Positions 47,244 through 56,989 of a stretch of 64,000 bases of DNA are shown here, piece by piece. Source of the stretch: Mytilus californianus (taxonomy: Eukaryota > Mollusca > Bivalvia > Mytilida > Mytilidae). Position 1 is the first letter of the stretch. Each line of letters begins with the position of its first letter. The translations under genes and the position numbers were made by a program. The stretch covers positions 50,905,278-50,969,277 of the forward strand of contig NW_026262701.1 of assembly GCF_021869535.1 (NCBI RefSeq). The letters run 5' to 3'. Below the pieces are notes generated by a model. The model had not been told where the DNA came from and did no database searches. It saw nothing but the letters and a program-made list of their open reading frames with translations.

Positions 47244-48668
47244 GTATACAAATTCAATATTTTTTTAATTTTACTTCTTTTTATCTGACTTATTATTATT
47301 TATTTTAATGTAATTCTTTGAAGAAGAAAAAACATATTACAAACAAACAGTGTATTATTTTTTTTTTGAATAATATACTTAAACAGTGTAAGAAATATGT
47401 TTTCTTTTTAAAAAATACAGGTAAATCTTAGGTGAATTCTTAATTAACCTTGATTGTTATAAAAACAAATTATTTATCAAAACATCTATTGTTATTTGCA
47501 TGTGGGAATAGAAGGAATAGTGATTTTTAAAAAGTGGGAATAGGAGGAAGACACCGTTTTGCCTTCAGTCAATGGATTTGATGCGAAAACAACACTAACA
47601 ATAAATATATTAAATCAATAAGACGGGTGTTTTTATTTTTGCTTGGTACCGTGAATCCAATTTAATGTATAAGAAAATGCACGGACTTGTGTCGTTTATT
47701 TAGTTGACTAGTATATTTCCTTATGTGCGTGTAATATCAATGGAATATATAAATGTATTGATCTTATTAAAAAACTATACTCGTATTTCAAGCTTCGTCA
47801 ATTCAACTTGAGATTCATATCGTATCCGCTCATAAAACATCTCAAACTGCATTGATTATAGATAAAAGAATATGTGGAGTATACTTCAATGAGACATCAA
47901 TTACACAAAAAACTAAGACACATAAGGTCAACACATGGTCTTTACTACACCAAATACCGAGTTGTCAATTATAGCATAGCTGGACTTGCCCGTCAAGAGA
48001 AAAGGTTCTGCAAATAAGTGAATTAGGCAAAATAAAATGAGCCTATTTAACATGCTTCTAGTGAGTAGAAAAAGGGGGGTTACATAAATAGCCGTCCTAA
48101 GAGTAAAACGAGAGAAAACCTTAATTGTACATGTAAAAAAGCTTACACACGTTTTCTTCTTAAATTGAAAAACATATAAAATTCAATAATACACATGAAT
48201 ATTTTTCGTAATATACGGAAATATACTTACTTATAGATAGTTTCACACTTTAGACCATGTACACAAGTGTCATCCAACTATTTCAAACAGTTAACTTCCT
48301 GTTGATCAAAATTTAAGATAAAATTACCAGTATGAATGTTCTCCCCAACAAGGAAGTATTTATTAATTATAAAGAACTGGGAACTTACGAAAGAGTTCTA
48401 TATTTAGATACTTGATTTATTCGTGGTTAACAGTTTAAATGAACCTGTCTTTAAAAGTAAAAAGGTATTATCATAAAGCTTACTCGCAATTTATTCACAA
48501 TTAATTTCGTTTAAAGAGATTTCTTAAAAAGGAGAAAAAACGGGCTGATTCAATGGACCGACTGTGCGAGACTCTCATTGTAAGTCAATGTTGTTAATGC
48601 ACCCCCCCCCCCCTCGCAAATGTATGAAAACAATAGAAACAAGTTGCTCGGATGGTCCTGGTATTGAA
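47244..48668. other. Intergenic, no feature seen
   Basis: AT-rich DNA. A weak resemblance to the PLE tail occurs around 47,880-47,910 (AATGAGACATCAATTAC). A C-run lies at 48,602-48,613. Confidence 0.35.
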
Positions 48669-48769
48669 CTATTCCAACATTAAAAAACCTTTGCCATTCA
48701 CTCCTACATACAAAGACTGATTGATTGATGTTTGCTTATATGAAAATAAGGGTATATTGCATGGATAAG

Positions 48770-49010
48770 GACAGAAATTTTGCCTTGCAACAGGACCATA
48801 AACGGACCCCTCAAAGAGTTGTTCGAGATTCTTAACGTTCAGAGAACGTGGGCCGGCACTTTCACTGCACGAGGCATCCGATTTAACGTCCCCATTCTGA
48901 CCGGACGTGGCTGCGTACTTATATATCCCGCCCATCCAAACGGATGTTCCATTTTTGCAAAGGATTTACTGTCGGTCGTAAGAAGACCAAATTGACGATA
49001 ATTCTATTCC
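48770..49010 (+). pseudogene. Coding-like repeat fragment
   Basis: On the plus strand one frame codes LFEILNVQRTWAGTFTARGI, then RFNVPILTGRGCVLIYPAHP. A related, more decayed segment lies at 44,750-44,945. I recall this phrase as repeated in mussel DNA but cannot assign a family. The minus strand is also open over part of it. Confidence 0.35.
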
Positions 49011-49039
49011 TGGGTCAACTCTGGGGACTACTAATAAAG

Positions 49040-49190
49040 GGCATTATTGTTTGGGGCTACCTGAAGCCCCCTCCTGGATTCTCGCTGTGGTGAAGATCCA
49101 TTGGTGGCCTTGGGCTGTTTTCTGCTCTTTGGTCGGGTTGTTGTCATTTTGACACATTCTCCGTTTCCATTCTCAATTCTACAGAAACAA
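49040..49190 (+). repeat. Second tail-subfamily repeat
   Basis: GATCCATTGGTGGCCTTGGG and CTCTTTGGTCGGGTTGTTGT repeat the 8.65-8.77-kb sequence with few differences, ending CCATTCTCAATTCTA. Probably the 3' end of the same retroelement subfamily. Confidence 0.65.
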
Positions 49191-49661
49191 TCAAAGTTGA
49201 AAAAAAATGTTTATCTATCTATTTTTATTGTGTTTCATTTTTTTTTCTATAATCAGTGTTATCATTATTATTTTTATTTATCAATTTATCAAATGATAGT
49301 GTGAAAATTGAGTACATGTATTTGGATGTCCACAAAAAATGACATAGCCTATTTCAAACTTTTTATTTAAATAAGGCATTTTGTTATCATTATGATGTTT
49401 TGTGTGCTACAACTAAGGGGTGTTTAACGACCTTGACTATGATTTGTTTGAAGTTCAGAGGTACTAAGATACCACTTGAACCCATGCAAACAAGTCCAGG
49501 ATTTTAAAAGTGTTTAGTTGCAAAGTAACACGTTTTGAAAAAAATATTCATTGATTTCAAAAGAGAATTTAATTTCGGTCAAATAAACAACAGAACCTAT
49601 ATATTTCTCCGACATCACCAGAGAAACATATCAGTAATTTAATTTGGCGAATACATGCAGG

Positions 49662-49941
49662 ATGATATCCAAAATAGCTTTTATGTTTATTTTGTCCAGA
49701 ATTGCTTTATCCATATCTGTGACTAAAACGGATTGCCATGACGAGATTCAGAATATGCAGACGAAATTGCTAATTCAAGGGAAAGAAATAACTTTTCTAA
49801 GAAATCGAGTAGATGAATTGGAAACTCAAAAGACACTGGTAGAGAAGATAGAACATGACGTACAGAAACTCCTAGAGAAAGAAAAACTAAACCAAGAACG
49901 AGATGCCTTCGATATTGACAACAAATATTTCAAAAGGTATG

Positions 49942-50008
<67 letters not shown>

Positions 50009-51394
50009 TTTTTTATTTAATATTTGATGATATAGTTAAATATGTTTTTGCCAATATTTAATAAAATCAAGTCTTATCACAATTTGAAATATCATTTTAG
50101 TTCTGATGAAGGTCAATTTGAACAAGCAAAAGAAAGGCGAAAAAGACTTGCAGCCTCAGGTAAATAATTAACTATATAACCAATATTCGTAGTGTAGGAA
50201 AATATAAAATTCATTTGACGAGCTTTAGGAACAGAGAGGCTCGCCGAGCTTTTCTCCTGTTTCGTAGCGAGTATGAATAATTTTTATATTTTCCAACACG
50301 GTATGAACATTGTTTTTATCCTGCAATTTAACATTGAGCTTAAACATAAAAGCTTAAAAGTTTTTTATAATCCTAATCGTTGTTGAAGTAAATCGACATG
50401 ACTTAAACGCGGACCGCATTGAGGACCCCAAATTGAACAGTAAACAGTTATTTGGACAAATCCGTTCGCTCGCAGCAAGAGCAGTATACCAGGAGACTAT
50501 AGACGTCTAGTATACGTTTATCGGTTCATGTTATCTACAACTCTGTATTTGTATAGTAGAAAGGTCGATTGCAGAATAACTATAATTACATTACATGTAT
50601 GTATGTTTCATTAGAATCCGTACATTTGATCGGCCGACAAAAATCGGGTGGCACTCGAATATCAAATTTTATTTCAATATAAAATAGAACATCTATGACT
50701 GCACATGCTAAACGTGACAATGTTAAAACAATGCATAGAAAAATAAAACGAATGCTTGATATAACTCTTGATTTCATGGTTATAGCATAAAAATGTAATT
50801 CAAGATAAGAATTGAATGCTTCTTTTAAATGCCAGAAATGTATGATGCGTTTTATCTGCAAATTGCAAAGTATACTTGCATGGTAGTTTGCCTATTTAAC
50901 TATGAGCTACCGTGCCAAATTAAATGATATCTCCTAATAAACTTCGATTTATTTTTATTTTTGCAGGTGTCCAGGTAGGATTTACAACCAGCGTACCTAA
51001 AGAAGTTACAAATTCAGTATTGTTTTTTTCACATCTGGATACAAATGTTGGTTCTGCATACAATGTGAATGATGGTATGTTTACTGCAAACCATCCAGGC
51101 TTGTACGCTTTCTTTATCGATGTTGAGTGCGCCCCACATAGCAGTGCCATTCTCACTGACATTGTAAAAAACGGTAATGCAGTATCCACAGCATATTGCC
51201 AAGGATCAAGCGGCTATGATAATACTGGAACTATGGCGGTTATTTCTTTGGAAATTGGCGATAAGGTCTTTCTGCGTATGAATAAGGATATTAACAGACT
51301 ACAACTAGGTGCAAAAACAACATTTTCTGGATTTTTAACCGGTTTTGCACCCGATTCCTCTGGATCAATCGGAATTCTGCCGCATATCCCCTAA
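49662..51394 (+). CDS. Secreted C1q-domain protein with coiled-coil stalk (complete, three exons)
   Basis: Exons 49662-49936, 50101-50159 and 50967-51394 join in phase (AG+T, then G+GT) to give 253 residues. The start ATG at 49,662 opens a signal peptide, MISKIAFMFILSRIALSISV. Residues about 30-90 are a charged heptad-like helix (KEITFLRNRVDELETQKTLV, KIEHDVQKLLEKEKL) suited to trimeric coiled coils. Residues about 113-245 form a C1q domain: VGFTTSV start, SAYNVNDGMFTANHPGLYAF, ISLEIGDKVFLRMN and FSGFLTGF end. There is no collagen region, as in the large C1q-domain families of bivalves, where members act as secreted pattern-recognition or binding proteins in haemolymph (family knowledge). TATATAT about 60 bases upstream of the ATG could be a TATA box, and AATAAA lies at 51,682. 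The donor of exon 1 abuts a TTTA microsatellite. Confidence 0.9.
49943..50012. repeat. (TTTA)n microsatellite beside a splice donor
   Basis: About 17 TTTA units start six bases into intron 1 of the C1q gene, directly after GTATGT. The whole intron is only 164 bp, so this tract makes up more than 40 percent of it. Confidence 0.9.
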
Positions 51395-51681
51395 ACCTGC
51401 AGAATCCTCCCCTAAAAGAGCAAAATCTAGCCAGATACAATATGTATTCAAGTTATATGGAAACAGATTATTTTTGTTTCTTCTTGTTGTTATCGTTTTA
51501 TTTGATACTTCAAAACAGTGTGTTTAGAAAAACAGAGCATCTTTGAAAAAATATATCTCCGATAGCAGATACCATATTTGAAAATAGACAAATATGTCCT
51601 ATATTTTGCATTCTACGGGAAAAAGTAGCAAAAAATACTGCTCCATAAAAAAACCTTTATACCCCTTCATGCCGATGCATA

Positions 51682-51687
51682 AATAAA
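51682..51687 (+). promoter_or_regulatory. Candidate polyadenylation signal of the C1q gene
   Basis: AATAAA, 288 bases after the stop codon and before the PLE copy that begins at 51,837. Confidence 0.45.
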
Positions 51688-51836
51688 AAGAGATATAGGG
51701 TATACGCTTAAGAGCAACCCAACGACACACAAAAACCCAAAAGGCACTAGTTCTTCTTTTAATCTTTAGTTGTTCTGAAAAATTCCCTTAGTTGGACAAT
51801 TGTAGTCAAAGTTGGACAATTTTAGTCATACAATAG

Positions 51837-53213
51837 ATATAAAAAGATGTGGTATGAGTGCCAATGAGACAACTCTCCATCCAAGTCACAATTTGCAAAA
51901 GTAAACCATTATAGGTCAAAGTACGGTCTTCAACACGGATCCTTGGCTCACACCGAACAGCAAGCTATAAAGGGCCTCAAAAATGACTAGTGTTAAACCA
52001 TTCAAACAGGAAAACCAACGGTCTAATCTATATAAAAAACGAGAAACGATCAACAAACGACAACCACTGAACATCAGGTTTCTGACTTAGGACAGGTGCA
52101 AACAAATGCAGCGGGTTTATACGTTTTAATAGGCGCCAACCTTTACCCTACCTGAAACAATAGTGTAACATCACAACATAGAAAGACACACTATAAAATA
52201 TCAATGGAAATGGCTTAACTCAATCAAAAGACATATTAACAAAAACCAGTGAACATACACTGAACGAATAAATTTGATCTATGACACAATGTAAATACAA
52301 AATTAATAAAACAAGGGAGTTAGATGTTTAACAATATCATAAAGACAACCATAACCTTGGACAAAATGCCGCCAAATAAAATAACGTACACAGGTAAACA
52401 AAAATAATTTTGTTGTAAGGTATACATGGAGTACGGAAATATTTGTACAAAATAATTAATTTTGTTGTTGTTTCTAGTACGAGAACAAAAGTGAAAATGT
52501 ATCGTCATACTAAACACTTATCAAAGGTGGTATATATTAAAAATAGTGAGACTAGATATAACACTGAATAAGTAAACATTAAATAACAAAAATGCATTAC
52601 AAATTTTATCAACAGGTCAAATTAACACGAAAGTACAATTTGAGAGTACTCGCAGTTACTGAAAGCTAGTTAGAAGCCAAAAACAATTAATAATAAAAAA
52701 TCATGCATCAGAAAAAATCAGACTAAAATCAACCAAAACACATCCCAGGGATTTAGTGTTTTAACATCATGGACAGTCAAAGAAGACATGACTTGTGCAA
52801 TGCCAAAATAAAAGTATCGACAGGCAGTAGGATAGTTAGGAGTTAACCTGTTAATAAATATGTTTAATGTAATATATAGATAGAGTAATCTCTATATAGA
52901 AAATCAACGTGGATGTGTATTTATACATCCCAGAGAACCGTTTGAAAAGAATACAAATTTAGTAATGTTTTAATCTGCTGATGACAAAATCGATATTTTT
53001 GGCGATGTAAACTATATTCAAAGATCTAATTACAACATTAATAAGATAACCTTTTCTAATAAGTTTGTTTAAAGGTTCGATGAGTTTACACGGATCACAT
53101 AGTGATTTCCGCGCTTTTAGTACAATATTACCGTAAAATTTAGGATGTGAAATACCGTTTTTAATAAGTTTTCTACAGGTACAGCCAAATTTACTTATCA
53201 AATCAGTACTCAT
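51837..53213 (-). mobile_element. Penelope-like element, 5'-truncated 3' portion
   Basis: On the minus strand, 53213-52959 codes about 84 residues, including SKFGCTCRKLIKNGISHPKF and LIEPLNKLIRKGYLINVVIR, ending RLKHY and a stop. This resembles the C-terminal part of PLE reverse transcriptase proteins I recall from mussels. From 52,958 down to 51,837 follows about 1.1 kb of 3' untranslated sequence ending in the tail that is dispersed through the window. A matching 3' part lies inverted at 57,900-59,058. A 5' truncation with a fixed 3' end is typical of target-primed retroelements. Confidence 0.7.
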
Positions 53214-53729
53214 TGGAGATCAGTAATGTCTCTATAAAATGGCCTTTTAATATACAATGTATTATACTTGTGTGAACATATAGAGATTCGTTAACGTTTA
53301 AAATATTGCATTGCGATGGAGAGTAATGGCATTAGGAATTTCCGATGGGTATCAATTGGTTACTGCTCGATCCTTGCATATGAAATACAATTTATTTCAA
53401 TGGTTATTTCAAAATGATGAACAAGATGTTTGGCAATGCGTCCAAGCCCTTAAACAATAGTTTCCAAAAGAAACACTTTGTTCGAATACAATTAAGGCAT
53501 GATGAATTAAAAAAAATAACTCATCTTATCTAACCTAGTGAGCTAGAAAGAGGATATTTCTTAACAGCAAGGTTTCATATATATTAAACATATATCTATA
53601 GACACGAAAGGACGTAAACATCTTAGATTTTGATCTTCTTCTTTAGATTAATCAAACTTGGCAGAAATGTTCCTTACGATGTACTTTCCAAAAGACTTTA
53701 CTGTTAATGTCAATTTGTCTGATTGAAAG

Positions 53730-54639
53730 CAGGCATGGGGCGAATTACATTGCAATGTAATGCATTATATTACAATTACTTTGACCAAACCATGCATTAT
53801 ATTACAAATACATTTACATGCATTTATCAAAGTAATGCATTATATTACAATTACTTTTGCAAAGTAATGTCTTGAATTACACTTTACATTTGAAAATTTT
53901 ATAAAGTGAATAGAAAAATTAAACATTTTGAAAAAACAACTAGAAGTCACAAAAGATTCTAGCATATGCAGTAACTGTTCCATGAATTAAATATAAGTAT
54001 ACACGTAAAAAAGTCTATTTTATTCGGCTTTTACAATTTTAATTATTTTAACTTAATGTTGACTTTACTTTTATAAATATACTTTTTGTTGTTTTAATTT
54101 TAAATGAAATATTTAATTACTGTGAATTAATACCCTAATTATAAAATAAACATAGACCTTAATTAATGAACAATTGCCTAAATGGTGAAAATATTGATTG
54201 TAAAACAAACTAATTAGTGTTTTATAACAAAGTTTAATTATCTTTTATTTAAGCAAGACAAGATATTCTTTGATCTTATGACAACAATACAGTTATGCTT
54301 TTCAAATATCAATCTTTTTATGCAGGAAAATGTATGAAATAAGATGAAATAAAGAATATATTCTAATGATTAACATATTCTTAGCTAATCAAGAAATCTT
54401 AAATTTGGTTAAGTTAAAACACCAACAATATGTTAAAGATGTAGTGTGTGAAAAAAGTAATGACAAGTAATGCCATGTAATGCATGAAATTACACAACTT
54501 TTTGCTAAAGTAATGCATTATATTACAATTACATGTAATGCACAAATTGCTGCATTACACATGCATTACATGCAATTACTTGGAAAAATGTAATGCATTA
54601 CCATGCATTACAATTACAAATTTGCATTACCCCATCCTG
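53730..54639. mobile_element. 910-bp hAT-like MITE with 8-bp target duplication
   Basis: ATTGAAAG flanks both sides (53,722-53,729 and 54,640-54,647). Ends are CAGGCATGGGG and CCCCATCCTG, close to the CAGGNATGGGG form common in hAT elements. Within about 150 bp of each end are many copies of TAATGCATTATATTACAATT in both directions, probable subterminal binding sites. The core is AT-rich with no ORF. The intact duplication shows a fairly recent jump. Confidence 0.85.
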
Positions 54640-54896
54640 ATTGAAAGTTTAAATTGAAAACCAAGAGAAATTGGATTTTAATTTTATTTTTATAGAAAGT
54701 CGAAATGAAATTACAAGTATATCAAATAACACAGAAATAATCTTTATATTTACAAACTTGCAGTGAGGTGGGAGTTTTTGTTCTGTGTTGAAGGCCTCAC
54801 TGGGACTTTGGGATGAAGAACAGAAATAAAAGCGATGTTTCTGTGGTTTTGATCTGTACTGATTTTTTGGATACGCCATATCCCTTCTTTTCTATT

Positions 54897-54985
54897 TTAT
54901 AAAAATAAGAAGATATTGTATGATTGCCAATGAGACAACTCTCCACCAGAGACCGAATGACGTAAATGTTGGCAACTATCAGTGT
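54897..54985 (+). repeat. PLE-tail fragment, first of a tandem pair
   Basis: AAGAAGATATTGTATGATTG, GAGACAACTCTCCACCAGAG and GGCAACTATCAG match the tail terminus. It is followed at once by another tail copy, so two insertions abut. Confidence 0.7.
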
Positions 54986-54992
54986 ATATATA

Positions 54993-55870
54993 TAAGAATA
55001 AGAAGATGTGGTATAATTGCCAATGAGACAACTCTACACTAGAGACCAAATTACAACTATCATCGAACGGCCTTCAACAATGAGCAAAACCTATACCGCA
55101 AAGTCAGCTATAAAAAGCTCGAAATGACAAATGTAAAACAATTTAAACGAGAAAACTAACGGCCTGATTTAAGTACAAAATTATGAACGAAAAAAAAAAT
55201 ATGACATTCAGCAACAAACGACAACCACTGAATTACTGGCTCCTGACTTGGGACAGGCTCATACAGAATGTGGCGGTGTTAAACTAGTTTGTTGGCGCCA
55301 AACCCTCTCCGTAACATAGGACAGTGGTGTAACAGTACAACATAAGAACAAACTATAAAAAATCAGTTGAAAAGGGCTTAACTCATCAGATCGATGGAAA
55401 GCAGAAAAAATATCTAACAAAAACACTGACCTGACGTGGCAGGGTATTTATACAGCCCCACTACAAAATAAGACATTAAGTACAGATCCGAGGGAACTCG
55501 CAGTTAGTTCAGAGCCAATAACAACTAATAAAAAAAAATCATGCATCTAAGACTAAGATATCAATCTTACACATCCAATATCCAATGGATTTAGTGTAAA
55601 GATGTCGTTAACAGTCAGAGAAAAACTGTACAATGCCAAAGCATAGGTATCGACAGATAACAGAGCCATGAATGTGCGTATGTATATAAAAATAATATTT
55701 AGTTTGATTCTAATTTACTGATAACAGAATCAATATTTATACCAATAAAAACAATATTCAAAGATCTAATTGCAATATTGAATTAGTAACGTTTTAGAAT
55801 AATTTTATTTAAAGGGTTGATAACAGCTACAGCCAAACTTTTAAACCAAATCTTTGTATCTATTGAAGAA
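54993..55870 (+). repeat. PLE 3' portion, non-coding plus coding remnant
   Basis: A near-complete 3' tail (source strand minus) runs from AAGAAGATGTGGTATAATTG through TGTGGCGGTGTTAAAC and AATGCCAAAGCATAGGTATC to 55,680. Bases 55,720-55,850 are a decayed version of the coding end seen at 52,959-53,213 (ATATTCAAAGATCTAATTGC, TACAGCCAAACTT). Confidence 0.7.
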
Positions 55871-56030
55871 TTTAGTAAATATTTTGAATAACTTGTACTA
55901 AAGAAATTCCTGACTTAATAATTTATTAAGTAATGCGTACATAGATTGCGTTCATTGAAATCCAAAACGTCACAGCAGACACGGGTATAGCGAACGAGTT
56001 GAGATATATAAACACCGTAACATGGTGCCC

Positions 56031-56140
56031 CAATCTAATTAAAATATAGATCTCGGATTTCGTTATACTACGTTATACTACATACGTATGTAGTATAACG
56101 TAGTATAACGAAATCCGAGATCTATATTTTAATTAGATTG
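56031..56140. mobile_element. Perfect 110-bp palindrome with 10-bp target duplication
   Basis: The two 55-base halves are exact reverse complements with no spacer; the centre is CATAC/GTATG. Each half contains CGTTATACTA twice in direct order and ends CAATCTAATT at the outside. CATGGTGCCC stands immediately on both sides (56,021-56,030 and 56,141-56,150), the signature of insertion. Removing the palindrome and one duplicate gives a continuous host sequence. It has no coding capacity. Duplications of 9-11 bp are known for Mutator-like elements, so a minimal foldback MULE derivative is one possibility. Confidence 0.85.
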
Positions 56141-56179
56141 CATGGTGCCCGCAAAGGAACATCACCGTGCAAAAAAGGA

Positions 56180-56660
56180 CAATTAACAATAGTTCACCGT
56201 ACGGCCTCCACCAATGAGCATGACCCACAACGCATGTAAAGCTATAACAGGACCCCCACATGACAAATTGAAAGCAATTCAAACGAGAAAACTTGCGGAC
56301 TGATTTATGTACAAAACAATAAACAAACCAAATATGATATACAGAAACAAACGACAATCACATAATCGCAGGCTTCTGACTTGGAACAGGTACATACAGA
56401 ATGTGGCGGAGTTAAACTTGGATGCGGGCGCCAAACCCTCCCCTAACCTGGGACAGTGGTCTAACAGTACAACATATGAACAAATTATATATAAAAATCA
56501 TTTGAACAATGACTTGACTCATCTGATCGACACAATGGGCACAAAAAACAACTAAGTAAAAGACTTAAGCCACAAAGTATCGATCTAAAAGTACTTGCTG
56601 TTGCTGAAAGCTTGTTCAAAGCCAAAAACAACTGATAACAAATCATATACCTCCAATACT
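56180..56660 (+). repeat. PLE-tail repeat lacking its extreme end
   Basis: Starts within the tail at TTCACCGTACGGCCTCC, continues AATGTGGCGGAGTTAAACTT and CCTGGGACAGTGGTCTAACA to about 56,660. The terminal AAGAAGATG part is missing, so it was broken at that side or joined to other DNA. Confidence 0.7.
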
Positions 56661-56766
56661 CAAATATCAAGTCATAAAATTAAAAAAAAAAAAAACCTAC
56701 TTCTAGGATATCCACGCGCTTCAAAAATCGTATTTCTAATATAAATTCAACAGCAGCCTATGAAAA

Positions 56767-56979
56767 TTATCCTGCTACATTTAGCACTGTATACAATTGT
56801 GTCAAAGTAGGCAATGCCTCTGCAGCCAGATTGTTAAACAAAAATGCACGTGGATAACCACAAATTTTCCTGTGCAATGCCAGAAAATGAATTACCTGTT
56901 TCAGATTAACTTCACACAATACTGCTGTTAGGTCAACAGTGAACGAGAGAGCTTTTTCGCTCTCCTTTTCCTGTGACAT
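56767..56979 (-). pseudogene. Coding-like fragment, probable mobile-element exon
   Basis: Minus-strand frame coding SEKALSFTVDLTAVLCEVNL then KQ at a CAG/GTAATT donor-like site. I recall similar 'FTVDLQAVL' phrases in abundant mussel and insect transposon-derived proteins, but I cannot name the family. It lies directly upstream of the PLE copy on the other strand. Confidence 0.3.
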
Positions 56980-56989
56980 TACCTGAAAA

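Noticed and set aside
54649-54879. 76-codon minus-strand ORF
   Set aside because: AT-rich noise just outside the hAT-like MITE; no family resemblance and no plausible splice sites.
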